Below are positions 40,091-47,892 of a stretch of DNA of 64,000 nt, one piece after another. Position 1 is the stretch's first letter. Every line of letters begins with the position of its first letter. Where the stretch lies: the NCBI GenBank assembly GCA_009924135.1, contig RFSE01000001.1, positions 68,518-132,517 of the forward strand, written 5' to 3'. A program made the translations under genes and the position numbers. The notes under the pieces were generated by a model. The model ran no database searches, had not been told where the DNA came from, and was given only the letters and a program-made list of their open reading frames with translations. Source of the stretch: Pseudomonadota bacterium. Its GTDB lineage: Bacteria > Verrucomicrobiota > Verrucomicrobiia > Limisphaerales > SXTU01.

Positions 40091-41284
40091 ATGATGAAAT
40101 CTCTCTCCACGCACTGCGGCGTTCTGGCCGCGCTTACCCTGGCCACCGGTGTCCTCCTAACGGGTTGCAAGAAACCAGACGAGTCGGCTTCCGGGATTGG
40201 CAAGCCGGGTGAAGGGAAGGCAGGCGACCTCATCAAGGTAGGCGAGTTCGCCTCGCTCACCGGCAAGGAAGCCACCTTCGGCCAGTCGTCGCATAAAGGC
40301 ACGCTCCTGGCCATCGAGGAACTCAACGCGGCCGGCGGCGTGCTGGGCCGGAAGTTTGACCTCATCACTGAGGACACGCAGTCCAAACAGGGCGAGTCCG
40401 CCGCCGTGGTGCGCAAGCTGGTTTCGCGGGACAAGGCCATCGCGATCCTCGGGGAAGTCGCCTCGGGACGTTCGCTCGAGGCCGCCCCCATCTGCCAGAA
40501 CGCCAAGGTGCCGATGATTTCCCCCAGCTCGACGAATCCCAAGGTCACCGAGGTCGGGGACTTCGTCTTCCGCGTGTGTTTCATTGATCCCTTCCAAGGC
40601 ACGGTAATGGCGCTCTTTGCCAAGAACACTCTCAAGGCCAAGAACGTCGCGGTGCTGACCGATGCCGCCGCGCCCTATAGCGTCGGTTTAGCCACGTTTT
40701 TCAAGGAGAAGTTTGTCGCTGACGGCGGAAAGATTTCCGTGGAGCAGAAGTTCAGCAGCGGCGACAAGGATTTCAAGGCCCAGCTCACCGCGATCAAGGC
40801 CGTGAATCCCGATGCGATCTTTGCCCCGTGTTACTACACGGAGGCTGGCCTGATCGCGCAACAGGCACGGCAACTCGGCATCAACCTGCCCATCTTCGGC
40901 GGCGACGGCTGGGAGGCTCCGGAGCTGGTCACCATCGGCGGCAAGGCGATGGACGGCACTTTCTACTCCACGCACTACTCGCCTGAGGACAAGACCGAGA
41001 TGGTTCAGACCTTTGTGAAGAAGTTTAAGGCGCGCTGGAACAACGAAGTGCCCGACGCCATGGCCGCGCTGGGCTATGATTCCGCCCTGGTCCTCGCCGA
41101 CGCCATCAAGCGCGCCGGTGGCACGGATGGCCAGAAGCTTCGCGACGCCATCGCCGCCACCAAGGACTTCGTGGGCGTCACCGGCAAGACCACGCTCGAT
41201 GACAAACGCAACGCCACGAAGCCGGCCGTCATCATCGAGGTGAAAGACGGGAAGTTTGTGTACAAGGAAACGGTGAATCCGTAG
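40091..41284 (+). CDS. livK: Branched-chain amino-acid-type ABC transporter substrate-binding protein
   Basis: ORF 40016..41284, internal start MMKSLSTHCGVLAALTLATGVLLTGCKK (lipobox); IKVGEFASLTGKEATFGQSSHKGTLLAIEELNAAGG typical of Leu/Ile/Val-binding proteins. Confidence 0.9.
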   Translation: MMKSLSTHCGVLAALTLATGVLLTGCKKPDESASGIGKPGEGKAGDLIKVGEFASLTGKEATFGQSSHKGTLLAIEELNAAGGVLGRKFDLITEDTQSKQGESAAVVRKLVSRDKAIAILGEVASGRSLEAAPICQNAKVPMISPSSTNPKVTEVGDFVFRVCFIDPFQGTVMALFAKNTLKAKNVAVLTDAAAPYSVGLATFFKEKFVADGGKISVEQKFSSGDKDFKAQLTAIKAVNPDAIFAPCYYTEAGLIAQQARQLGINLPIFGGDGWEAPELVTIGGKAMDGTFYSTHYSPEDKTEMVQTFVKKFKARWNNEVPDAMAALGYDSALVLADAIKRAGGTDGQKLRDAIAATKDFVGVTGKTTLDDKRNATKPAVIIEVKDGKFVYKETVNP

Positions 41285-41760
41285 GGGAGAGTTGATAGGT
41301 TGGGAGTTGATGGTTGATAGACTACTGCTACCTCGGGCGCGACATGTTCAATTTTGAGAAACTTGACGTTTGGCAGCGGGCAAATGAGCTTGCTGACCTT
41401 GTTTACAAGGTGACCAGAACGTTTTCCGAAGACGAACGGTTCGGGCTGACCAACCAGATGCGTCGGGCAGCGGTGTCTGTATCCTCCAATATAGCGGAGG
41501 GTAGCGCCCGGTCGTCGCGCAACGACAATGCTCGTTTCCTAGAAATCGCCACCGGTTCTTTGTTTGAAGTCGTAGCTCAGCGCTTCATCGGTCGCCGCCA
41601 AGGTTTTCTGACCGAACCTGATTTCAAACCCTCTACGCAAGTGCCGATGAACTGGGCCGGATGCTCAGTGGCCTCCGCCGCTCCCTCTTGGAATCTGCGC
41701 CCCGTAGTTAAAGGGCATCTATCAACCATCAACTCCCCAACTATCAACTTCCTCCTCCCC
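41284..41760. mobile_element. Putative mobile cassette: IVP-like gene bracketed by heptamer-built terminal inverted repeats
   Basis: Left arm ggggagagttgataggttgggagttgatggttgatag (41284-41320); right arm ctatcaaccatcaactccccaactatcaacttcctcctcccc (41719-41760) is its imperfect reverse complement, with 18 nt identical at the inner end. Inserted between livK and livH. Confidence 0.7.
41344..41711 (+). pseudogene. Four-helix-bundle protein (23S rRNA intervening-sequence protein family), frameshifted near the C-terminus
   Basis: MFNFEKLDVWQRANELADLVYKVTRTFSEDERFGLTNQMRRAAVSVSSNIAEGSARSSRNDNARFLEIATGSLFE is family-typical. At the CCC run 41629-41631, restoring one C gives ...DFKPLYASADELGRMLSGLRRSLLESAPRS-stop (TAA 41709-41711), the expected C-terminus. 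Confidence 0.85.
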
Positions 41761-42689
41761 TGACCGAATTCCTCCAACAGCTCATTAACGGCCTCTCGCT
41801 TGGCGCGATTTACGCGCTCATTGCCCTGGGCTACACCATGGTTTACGGCGTGCTGCGGTTCATCAACTTCGCGCATAGCGATGTGTTCATGGTTGGATCG
41901 TTCGTCGGGTATTACATCGCAAACCCTCCCGGGTTGTTTCAAAAGCTGTTGCCACACTTCCCCAAGCTTCCGCTGGAGTCCGTTGGAGGTGGTTTGTTTA
42001 CCCTGGCATTCGCCATGGTGGTTTGCGCGGTCCTTGGAGTCACGATTGAGCGGCTGGCTTACCGGCCGCTGCGCAACCGCTCCAAGCTTACGGTGCTTAT
42101 CACGGCCATCGGCGTTTCGCTGCTGTTGGAAAACACCGGGCAATTCATGTTCGGCGCGGCACCGAAGGCGTTTCCCACCCTCTTTCCCGTCCACACGTTC
42201 AACGTGGGCGGACTGGTCATTGGCTCCAACCAGATTGTCGTTCTGGTCGTTGCACTCGCACTGCTGGGTGCGTTGCAATACATCGTGCTGCGGACCAAGG
42301 TCGGCACCGCCATGCGCGCCGTGTCGTTCAATCCCCAGGCCGCTTCCCTCGTCGGCATCAACAACGACCGCATCATCTCCTTCACCTTCGCCCTCGGCTC
42401 GGCGCTCGCCGCGGCGGGTGGCATTCTCTACTCGTTGAACTATCAGGCCATCGATCCCCTCATGGGCGTTCTGCCCGGACTGAAAGCCTTTGTCGCGGCG
42501 GTGCTCGGGGGCATCGGAAACATCCCCGGCGCGGCGCTGGGCGGGCTGCTGCTGGGCGTGGTCGAAACCTTCGTGAACGGCAGCCGCTTCAGCACCTTCA
42601 CCGATGCCATTGCCTTTGCCATCCTGATCGCCATCCTGCTCTTCCGCCCGGCCGGCTTGCTGGGGAAGATGCAGGTCGAAAAGGTTTAG
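41760..42689 (+). CDS. livH: Branched-chain amino-acid ABC transporter permease, apparent CTG start
   Basis: ORF track starts at ATG 41838, but the in-frame upstream sequence encodes (L)TEFLQQLINGLSLGAIYALIALGYTMVYGVLRFINFAHSD, the conserved LivH N-terminus. No ATG/GTG/TTG between the in-frame stop 41709-41711 and 41838. Confidence 0.85.
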   Translation: MTEFLQQLINGLSLGAIYALIALGYTMVYGVLRFINFAHSDVFMVGSFVGYYIANPPGLFQKLLPHFPKLPLESVGGGLFTLAFAMVVCAVLGVTIERLAYRPLRNRSKLTVLITAIGVSLLLENTGQFMFGAAPKAFPTLFPVHTFNVGGLVIGSNQIVVLVVALALLGALQYIVLRTKVGTAMRAVSFNPQAASLVGINNDRIISFTFALGSALAAAGGILYSLNYQAIDPLMGVLPGLKAFVAAVLGGIGNIPGAALGGLLLGVVETFVNGSRFSTFTDAIAFAILIAILLFRPAGLLGKMQVEKV

Positions 42690-42859
42690 CCACAGATTCA
42701 CACAGATTGAACACAGATAATCAAAGCGGGCAAGATTGGCAGCGGGCAGAAGCAATGATAGCCCAGCGTGCTTTGCGGGCCATGCCTGCCTTCCGACACA
42801 TCAACTGTTCCCCATCTGTGTATCATCTGTGTTTCATCTGTGTTTCATCTGTGGCTAAA
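42686..42859. repeat. Inverted pair of ~11-bp tandem repeats (CACAGATGAAA word) between livH and livM
   Basis: Left tttagccacagattcacacagattgaacacagata; right catctgtgtatcatctgtgtttcatctgtgtttcatctgtggctaaa. The left arm overlaps the livH stop TAG (42687-42689). Confidence 0.9.
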
Positions 42860-42864
42860 GAATA

Positions 42865-43872
42865 ATGCTACCAAAGTCACAAATCGTTCTCGTATCCACC
42901 GTCATCCTAGCGGGTGTGGTGAACGCCTGCTCGTCCCGATTGGATCCCTACTTCGCGCTGATCATCTCGAACATCGGGATCAACGTGATCCTCGCCGTCA
43001 GTTTGAACCTCATCAATGGCTACACCGGGCAGTTCTCGCTCGGGCACGCGGGCTTCATGGCCGTGGGGGCCTACGCGACGGCGGCCATCACAATGTTTGC
43101 CGCGCCGAAGTTCGCCCCGGCGCTCACGCAGGGCGCGGGTGTGCACCTGTTGTTCCCGACCGCACTCCTCGGCGGCGGACTGGTCGCTGCCCTGGCCGGA
43201 ATTCTCGTGGGCGCGCCGTCACTGCGGCTTAAGGGCGATTACCTCGCGATCGTCACCCTGGGCTTCGGTGAAATCATCCGTGTGCTTCTGCGCAATGTGG
43301 ATTCGCTGGGCGGCGCATTGGGACTCAACGGGATACCGGCCTACACGAACCTCTTCTGGGTCTATGCCTTCGCCGCGCTGACCGTCTATGTCGTCGTCAG
43401 CATGGTGAACTCGACCTACGGGCGTGGCTTCCTGGCCGTGCACGACGACGAGATCGCCGCGGAGGCGATGGGCATCAACACCACGCGTTACAAGATCACC
43501 GCGTTCGTGGTCGGTGCGTTTTTCGCCGGCGTGGCTGGCGGGTTGTACGGGCACTCGATCCTCACCATCGCACCGACGGGCTTCGACTTCATGCGGTCCA
43601 TCGAGATCGTGGTGATGGTGATCCTTGGGGGCATGGGCAACACCACCGGCGTTATCATCGCGGCCGTGCTGCTGACCTTGCTGCCGGAGGGCCTGCGGAT
43701 GCTGGCGGGAGCCCCGGTGTCACTGCCGTTTTCCGCCCCGTTCAACAATCTCAAGTGGATCGCCGACACGCGGATGATCATCTACTCCCTGCTGGTCATC
43801 GGCCTGATGCTGGCCCGCCCGCAAGGGTTGTTCACCTGGGCCAACCGCAGTGCGACGAAGCCGAAGGTCTGA
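42865..43872 (+). CDS. livM: Branched-chain amino-acid ABC transporter permease
   Basis: 335 aa; NLINGYTGQFSLGHAGFMAVGAYATA, AIVTLGFGEIIRVLLRN and EIVVMVILGGMGNTTGVIIAAVLL. Confidence 0.92.
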   Translation: MLPKSQIVLVSTVILAGVVNACSSRLDPYFALIISNIGINVILAVSLNLINGYTGQFSLGHAGFMAVGAYATAAITMFAAPKFAPALTQGAGVHLLFPTALLGGGLVAALAGILVGAPSLRLKGDYLAIVTLGFGEIIRVLLRNVDSLGGALGLNGIPAYTNLFWVYAFAALTVYVVVSMVNSTYGRGFLAVHDDEIAAEAMGINTTRYKITAFVVGAFFAGVAGGLYGHSILTIAPTGFDFMRSIEIVVMVILGGMGNTTGVIIAAVLLTLLPEGLRMLAGAPVSLPFSAPFNNLKWIADTRMIIYSLLVIGLMLARPQGLFTWANRSATKPKV

Positions 43873-43883
43873 CCGGACCACCA

Positions 43884-44036
43884 GGAGCGCGGACGCCCAC
43901 GTCCGCAGCCAAGCAGCGATCGCCACCGTCTGTGTGAAAACTCACCTGCGGCTGGCTGACATTGCTACCCGATGGGACAATCGAGTTTTCACCCTGCCTG
44001 GTCGCCACCGACTGCGGACGTGGGCGTCCGCGCTCC
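43884..44036. repeat. 153-bp MITE-like palindromic element with perfect 25-bp terminal inverted repeats
   Basis: ggagcgcggacgcccacgtccgcag (43884-43908) and its exact reverse complement ctgcggacgtgggcgtccgcgctcc (44012-44036). Confidence 0.85.
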
Positions 44037-44050
44037 GGACTCGGCAATTC

Positions 44051-44284
44051 TCACTCCGCCCGCACCACTCGTGGGGCTGGCGCGGGTGCGGCGGGGAGCA
44101 ATTCAGCGTTCTTGATCAACCGGCAGAATTCCTTTTTGGTGACCTGAATGTTTTTGCCGCCCTTGCTGGCGGGGGCCGTCGTGAGCTTGTATTCCACCGC
44201 GAGCCGTTCGAGCTTCACGATGCGGAGGAACTGCTCGCCTTGTTTCCAGACCTGACCTTGTTGGAGTTTGAGAGGTTTTGCCAT
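44051..44284 (-). CDS. Small conserved-looking hypothetical protein
   Basis: Internal start MAKPLKLQQGQVWKQGEQFLRIVKLERLAVEYKLTTAP within ORF 44051..44314. Confidence 0.55.
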   Translation of the reverse strand: MAKPLKLQQGQVWKQGEQFLRIVKLERLAVEYKLTTAPASKGGKNIQVTKKEFCRLIKNAELLPAAPAPAPRVVRAE

Positions 44285-44360
44285 GGGGAAAGTACTGTCT
44301 TCGGGGGATCGCACAACCAGTCCCTCCCGGGTTCAAATCGGGAGGGACGGTTGCGGCGGA

Positions 44361-44483
44361 CTACTTCTTCTTGACCGCCTGCTTCGCGGCTACGGCCTGC
44401 TGCTTCTTCTGGTTGGCGCTGCTGGCCTTGGACTCCTTTTGGGAGGACTTCTTCTGCGTGGCTTTGGGGGATTTATCGCCCAT
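44361..44483 (-). CDS. 40-aa highly basic small protein MGDKSPKATQKKSSQKESKASSANQKKQQAVAAKQAVKKK
   Basis: ATG...TAG ORF on the minus strand, below the ORF-track length cutoff. The MGDKSPK...QKK...KK pattern resembles a recurrent small basic protein family I recall from Planctomycetes/Verrucomicrobia-like genomes. Confidence 0.75.
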   Translation of the reverse strand: MGDKSPKATQKKSSQKESKASSANQKKQQAVAAKQAVKKK

Positions 44484-44660
44484 GGTATTGGTTTGTTACT
44501 GCGTTGACCCGTCGCCTGAATCGTAGTTTCTCCGGCGACTTGGACATACTGCCCATTTTTAGGAAACGTGTAAATGACGGACGCGGCATCAACAAGTCCC
44601 AGCTCCCCAGCCGTCACGTTGCAGTTGCCTTCATACCCGGCTTGCGCATCATGTCGCCCC

Positions 44661-46025
44661 ATGAATCCGACTGCTTCGGCTGAGACCTTGAATGACTTGA
44701 ACCGCCGTTCGTTTGTGCAACGCAGTTCCTTCGCCGCGATGCTCGCGGCGCTCGGGGCGGTGGAGTTGCGGGCGCAGACGCCTCCGGCTCCGGTGGAGAA
44801 GAAGGCGGCGTTCACGGTGAACATTGCCGTCATCGGACTCGGGCCTTGGGGGCGCGAGATTGTGAACGCGCTCGGGCGGATCAAGGAGGCGAAGGTCGTC
44901 GCCATCTGCGACACTTATCCGGCGATGCTCAAGCGTACCGGGGAGAACGCGCCTGCCGCAGCCAAGGAAAGCGATTACAAGAAGGTGCTCGCGGACAAAA
45001 ACGTGCAGGCCGTGGTCATCGCCACCCCCACGCACCAGCACAAGCAGCTCGTGACCGAGGCGCTGGCGGCCGGGAAGCACGTTTACTGCGAAGCCCCGCT
45101 GGCCCACACGGTGGAGGATGCGCGGGCCATCGCCGCCGCTGCGAAGGCCGCTCCCACTTCCGTCTTTCAGGCCGGGCTCCAGCTCCGCTCCGATACGCAG
45201 CGCCATTTCCTCATGCAGTTCATCCGCAGCGGTGCGATTGGCAAATACGTCTGCGCCCGCGCGCAGTGGCACAAGAAGCAAAGCTGGCGCCGGACCTCGC
45301 CCAACCACGATCGCGAAGAGGAGATCAACTGGCACCTCCGCCAGGAGCAAAGCGCCGGCCTCATCGGCGAGATTGGCATCCATCAGGTGGACAACAATTC
45401 GTGGTTTTTTCACGAGCTGCCGGTCGCCGTCACCGGCTTCGGCGGCGTCCTGAAATGGGAGGACGGTCGCACGGTGCCCGATACCGCGCAGTGCGTTTTC
45501 GAGTACGGGCACGGCGTGAACTTCATCTACGATGCCACGCTGGCCAACTCGTTCGACTCCGACTACGAAATGATCTACGGCGAGGATGCCGCCGTGATGA
45601 TGCGCGGGGGCAAGGCGTGGATGTTCAAGGAGTCCGATGCGCCCCTGCTCGGCTGGGAGGTTTATGCGCGCAAGGACAACTTCCACAAGGAGACCGGCAT
45701 CGCGCTCGTGGCGAATGCGACCAAACTCGTCGCCCAAGGCGATCAGGCGGAAGACAACACGCCCGCAATGACCACCTCCTTGCAGTCCGCGCTGGAAAGT
45801 TTCCTGACGAACGCCAACGAAGTCACCAACGCGGTTGAGGATTTCAAGGCCACGTTCGGTGACGCCGACAAGGCTGCCCTCACCAAGCACCTCGCCACCG
45901 TGCCGCGCCAGCCCGCCGCCGGCGCGCAGGAAGGCTTCGAGGCCACCGTCAGCGTGCTTAAGGCCAGCGAGGCCGTCGCCAAGAAGACGCGCATCGTTTA
46001 CTCGAAGGAGTGGTTCCAAATCTGA
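44661..46025 (+). CDS. Gfo/Idh/MocA family oxidoreductase (Tat-exported)
   Basis: Start ATG 44661 (MNPTASAETLNDLNRRSFVQRSSFAAMLAALG); NIAVIGLGPWGREIVNALG Rossmann motif; HVYCEAPLAHTVEDARAI. Confidence 0.88.
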   Translation: MNPTASAETLNDLNRRSFVQRSSFAAMLAALGAVELRAQTPPAPVEKKAAFTVNIAVIGLGPWGREIVNALGRIKEAKVVAICDTYPAMLKRTGENAPAAAKESDYKKVLADKNVQAVVIATPTHQHKQLVTEALAAGKHVYCEAPLAHTVEDARAIAAAAKAAPTSVFQAGLQLRSDTQRHFLMQFIRSGAIGKYVCARAQWHKKQSWRRTSPNHDREEEINWHLRQEQSAGLIGEIGIHQVDNNSWFFHELPVAVTGFGGVLKWEDGRTVPDTAQCVFEYGHGVNFIYDATLANSFDSDYEMIYGEDAAVMMRGGKAWMFKESDAPLLGWEVYARKDNFHKETGIALVANATKLVAQGDQAEDNTPAMTTSLQSALESFLTNANEVTNAVEDFKATFGDADKAALTKHLATVPRQPAAGAQEGFEATVSVLKASEAVAKKTRIVYSKEWFQI

Positions 46026-46035
46026 TGGGTTTTTG

Positions 46036-46266
46036 ATGCCGACCGGAGCCATCCATCCTGGCGGGTTGCCGCCGCAGACGGAGCGCAAGATTGCACTGCG
46101 GCTGGAGGCGTTGCTCGCCGAGAACGCCGTCGTACTGGCAAAGGCCGGCTGGTTCAAGCGACGGCGGCTCCAGTCCACCTTGGAGGCACAGGCTTTTCAG
46201 GAAGTGACCGGCTGTGACCGGCTGCAGTGGAATGCCACGCGCGTCGGAGGTTCAGTGATTCACTGA
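46036..46266 (+). CDS. Hypothetical small protein
   Basis: 76-aa ORF starting MPTGAIHPGGLPPQTERKIALRLEALLAENAVVLAKAGWFKRRRLQ; in-frame portion of ORF 45835..46266. Confidence 0.35.
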   Translation: MPTGAIHPGGLPPQTERKIALRLEALLAENAVVLAKAGWFKRRRLQSTLEAQAFQEVTGCDRLQWNATRVGGSVIH

Positions 46267-46343
46267 CTGCGGCCTTTCGCCGGAATCGAATTCGGCGAAG
46301 CCGGGGCCAGCTCAAGGCGTCAGAACAGTTGTCAGCCGAAGCC

Positions 46344-47858
46344 ATGCATAATAACTCGCCCTTCCACCGGATCGCGCCGCAGTGGCCGCGCTCACGTCGC
46401 GAGTTCCTCTGGCAGAGCGGTGGCGGCCTCGGCGGCCTCGCCCTCGCGAGCCTGCTGGCTTCGGAAAAACCTGTGGGTGGCGAAGTCGCTTCCTCCATTC
46501 CGCATTCCGAATTCCGCACTCCGCATTTCCCGGCCAGGGCCAAACGCGTCGTCCAGCTCTTCATGGCCGGGGCGGCGAGCCACCTTGATCTCTTCGACTA
46601 CAAGCCCGAGCTGGTGAAACGCGATGGGCAGGCGAGCGATTTTGGCGAGTCGGTGGAGGCCTTTCAAAATGGCCTTGGCCCATGGAAGAAGCCGGTGTGG
46701 GAATTCCGGCCCTACGGGCAGTCAGGCAAGATGTTGAGCGATGCCGTCGCCGACCTCGGCCACGTCGCGGACGAACTGGCCTTCATCCACAACCTTGTGG
46801 GCAAGACCGGCGTCCATTCGCAGGCCACGCTGCTCCAGGCCACCGGCTTCAACCTTCCCGGGTTTCCCGGCGTAGGCAGTTGGGTCAGCTACGGACTCGG
46901 CACCGAGAACGAGAACCTCCCGACCTTTGTCGTGCTGCCGGACCACCGTGGTCTGGCCAGCAACGGCACGAAGAATTGGGACGCTGCATTTCTCCCGCAG
47001 CAGCACAGCGGCACGGTGATTTATCCTGGCACGGAGACGCCGATCGCCGACCTGTTTCCGCACAAGAACGGCGGGTTCGTCACCCGTGACAGTGAGGCCG
47101 CCGCGCACGCCGTGATGGCGCAGTTGAACCAGGCCCACGCGGCCGCACGCGAGGGCGATGGCCGGCTGGAGTCGCGCATCCGCAGCTACGAACTCGCCGC
47201 CCGGATGCAGCTTGCCGCGCCCGAGGCCCTCGATATTTCGAAGGAGCCGGAATACCTGTTGCGCGCCTACGGCATCAACAACTCCCGCAAGGAATGGCCC
47301 AAGGAGATCAACGCCGAGGAAGAGGCGGACATCTTCGGCCGCAAATGCCTGGTCGCCCGCCGGCTGTTGGAACGCGGCGTGCGGTTCGTGCAAATCTGGA
47401 GCGGCAACGACAACGGTTTTCCGCGTCGCAACTGGGATTCGCACGAGGACATCGAGCGCGACCACGGCCCGCTAGCCCGCGGCATGGCCCGTGGTGCCTC
47501 GGCGCTCATTCAGGACCTGAAACAGCGCGGTCTGCTGGAGGACACGATCATCCTCTGGACCACCGAGTTTGGCCGGATGCCCAGCACGCAAGGGGGCAGG
47601 GGACGAGATCATAATCCCTTCGTCTTCACCAACTGGCTCTGCGGCGGCGGCATCAAGCGCGGCACCACGCACGGCGAGAGCGACCAGTGGGGCTACAAGC
47701 CGCTGCATCGTAACGCCCCGACGACCTGCTACGACATCCACGCCACGATGCTCCATCTCCTCGGCATGGATCATACGAAGCTGACCTTCCGGCATAACGG
47801 CATCGACCGCCGGCTCACGGATGTTCACGGCGAGATCATCAAGGAATTGCTGGCGTGA
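46344..47858 (+). CDS. DUF1501 domain-containing protein (Tat-exported)
   Basis: Start MHNNSPFHRIAPQWPRSRREFLWQSGGGLGGLALASLL; FMAGAASHLDLFDYKPEL; TTEFGRMPSTQGGRGRDHNPFVFTNWLCGGGIKRG. Confidence 0.92.
   Translation: MHNNSPFHRIAPQWPRSRREFLWQSGGGLGGLALASLLASEKPVGGEVASSIPHSEFRTPHFPARAKRVVQLFMAGAASHLDLFDYKPELVKRDGQASDFGESVEAFQNGLGPWKKPVWEFRPYGQSGKMLSDAVADLGHVADELAFIHNLVGKTGVHSQATLLQATGFNLPGFPGVGSWVSYGLGTENENLPTFVVLPDHRGLASNGTKNWDAAFLPQQHSGTVIYPGTETPIADLFPHKNGGFVTRDSEAAAHAVMAQLNQAHAAAREGDGRLESRIRSYELAARMQLAAPEALDISKEPEYLLRAYGINNSRKEWPKEINAEEEADIFGRKCLVARRLLERGVRFVQIWSGNDNGFPRRNWDSHEDIERDHGPLARGMARGASALIQDLKQRGLLEDTIILWTTEFGRMPSTQGGRGRDHNPFVFTNWLCGGGIKRGTTHGESDQWGYKPLHRNAPTTCYDIHATMLHLLGMDHTKLTFRHNGIDRRLTDVHGEIIKELLA
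46497..46524 (+). repeat. Heptamer array (ATTCCGC word x4) inside a DUF1501 gene
   Basis: attccgc-attccga-attccgc-actccgc. Confidence 0.85.
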
Positions 47859-47892
47859 GGGCAGGTCTCACACCTCGCGATCAGGCTCAATT

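Noticed and set aside
41620-41640. Programmed -1 ribosomal frameshifting in the IVP-like gene
   Set aside because: No convincing slippery heptamer or downstream structure; a one-base deletion in a C run is simpler.
44315-44352. tRNA gene
   Set aside because: T-arm-like apex only; no acceptor, D-arm or anticodon arm can be assembled around it.
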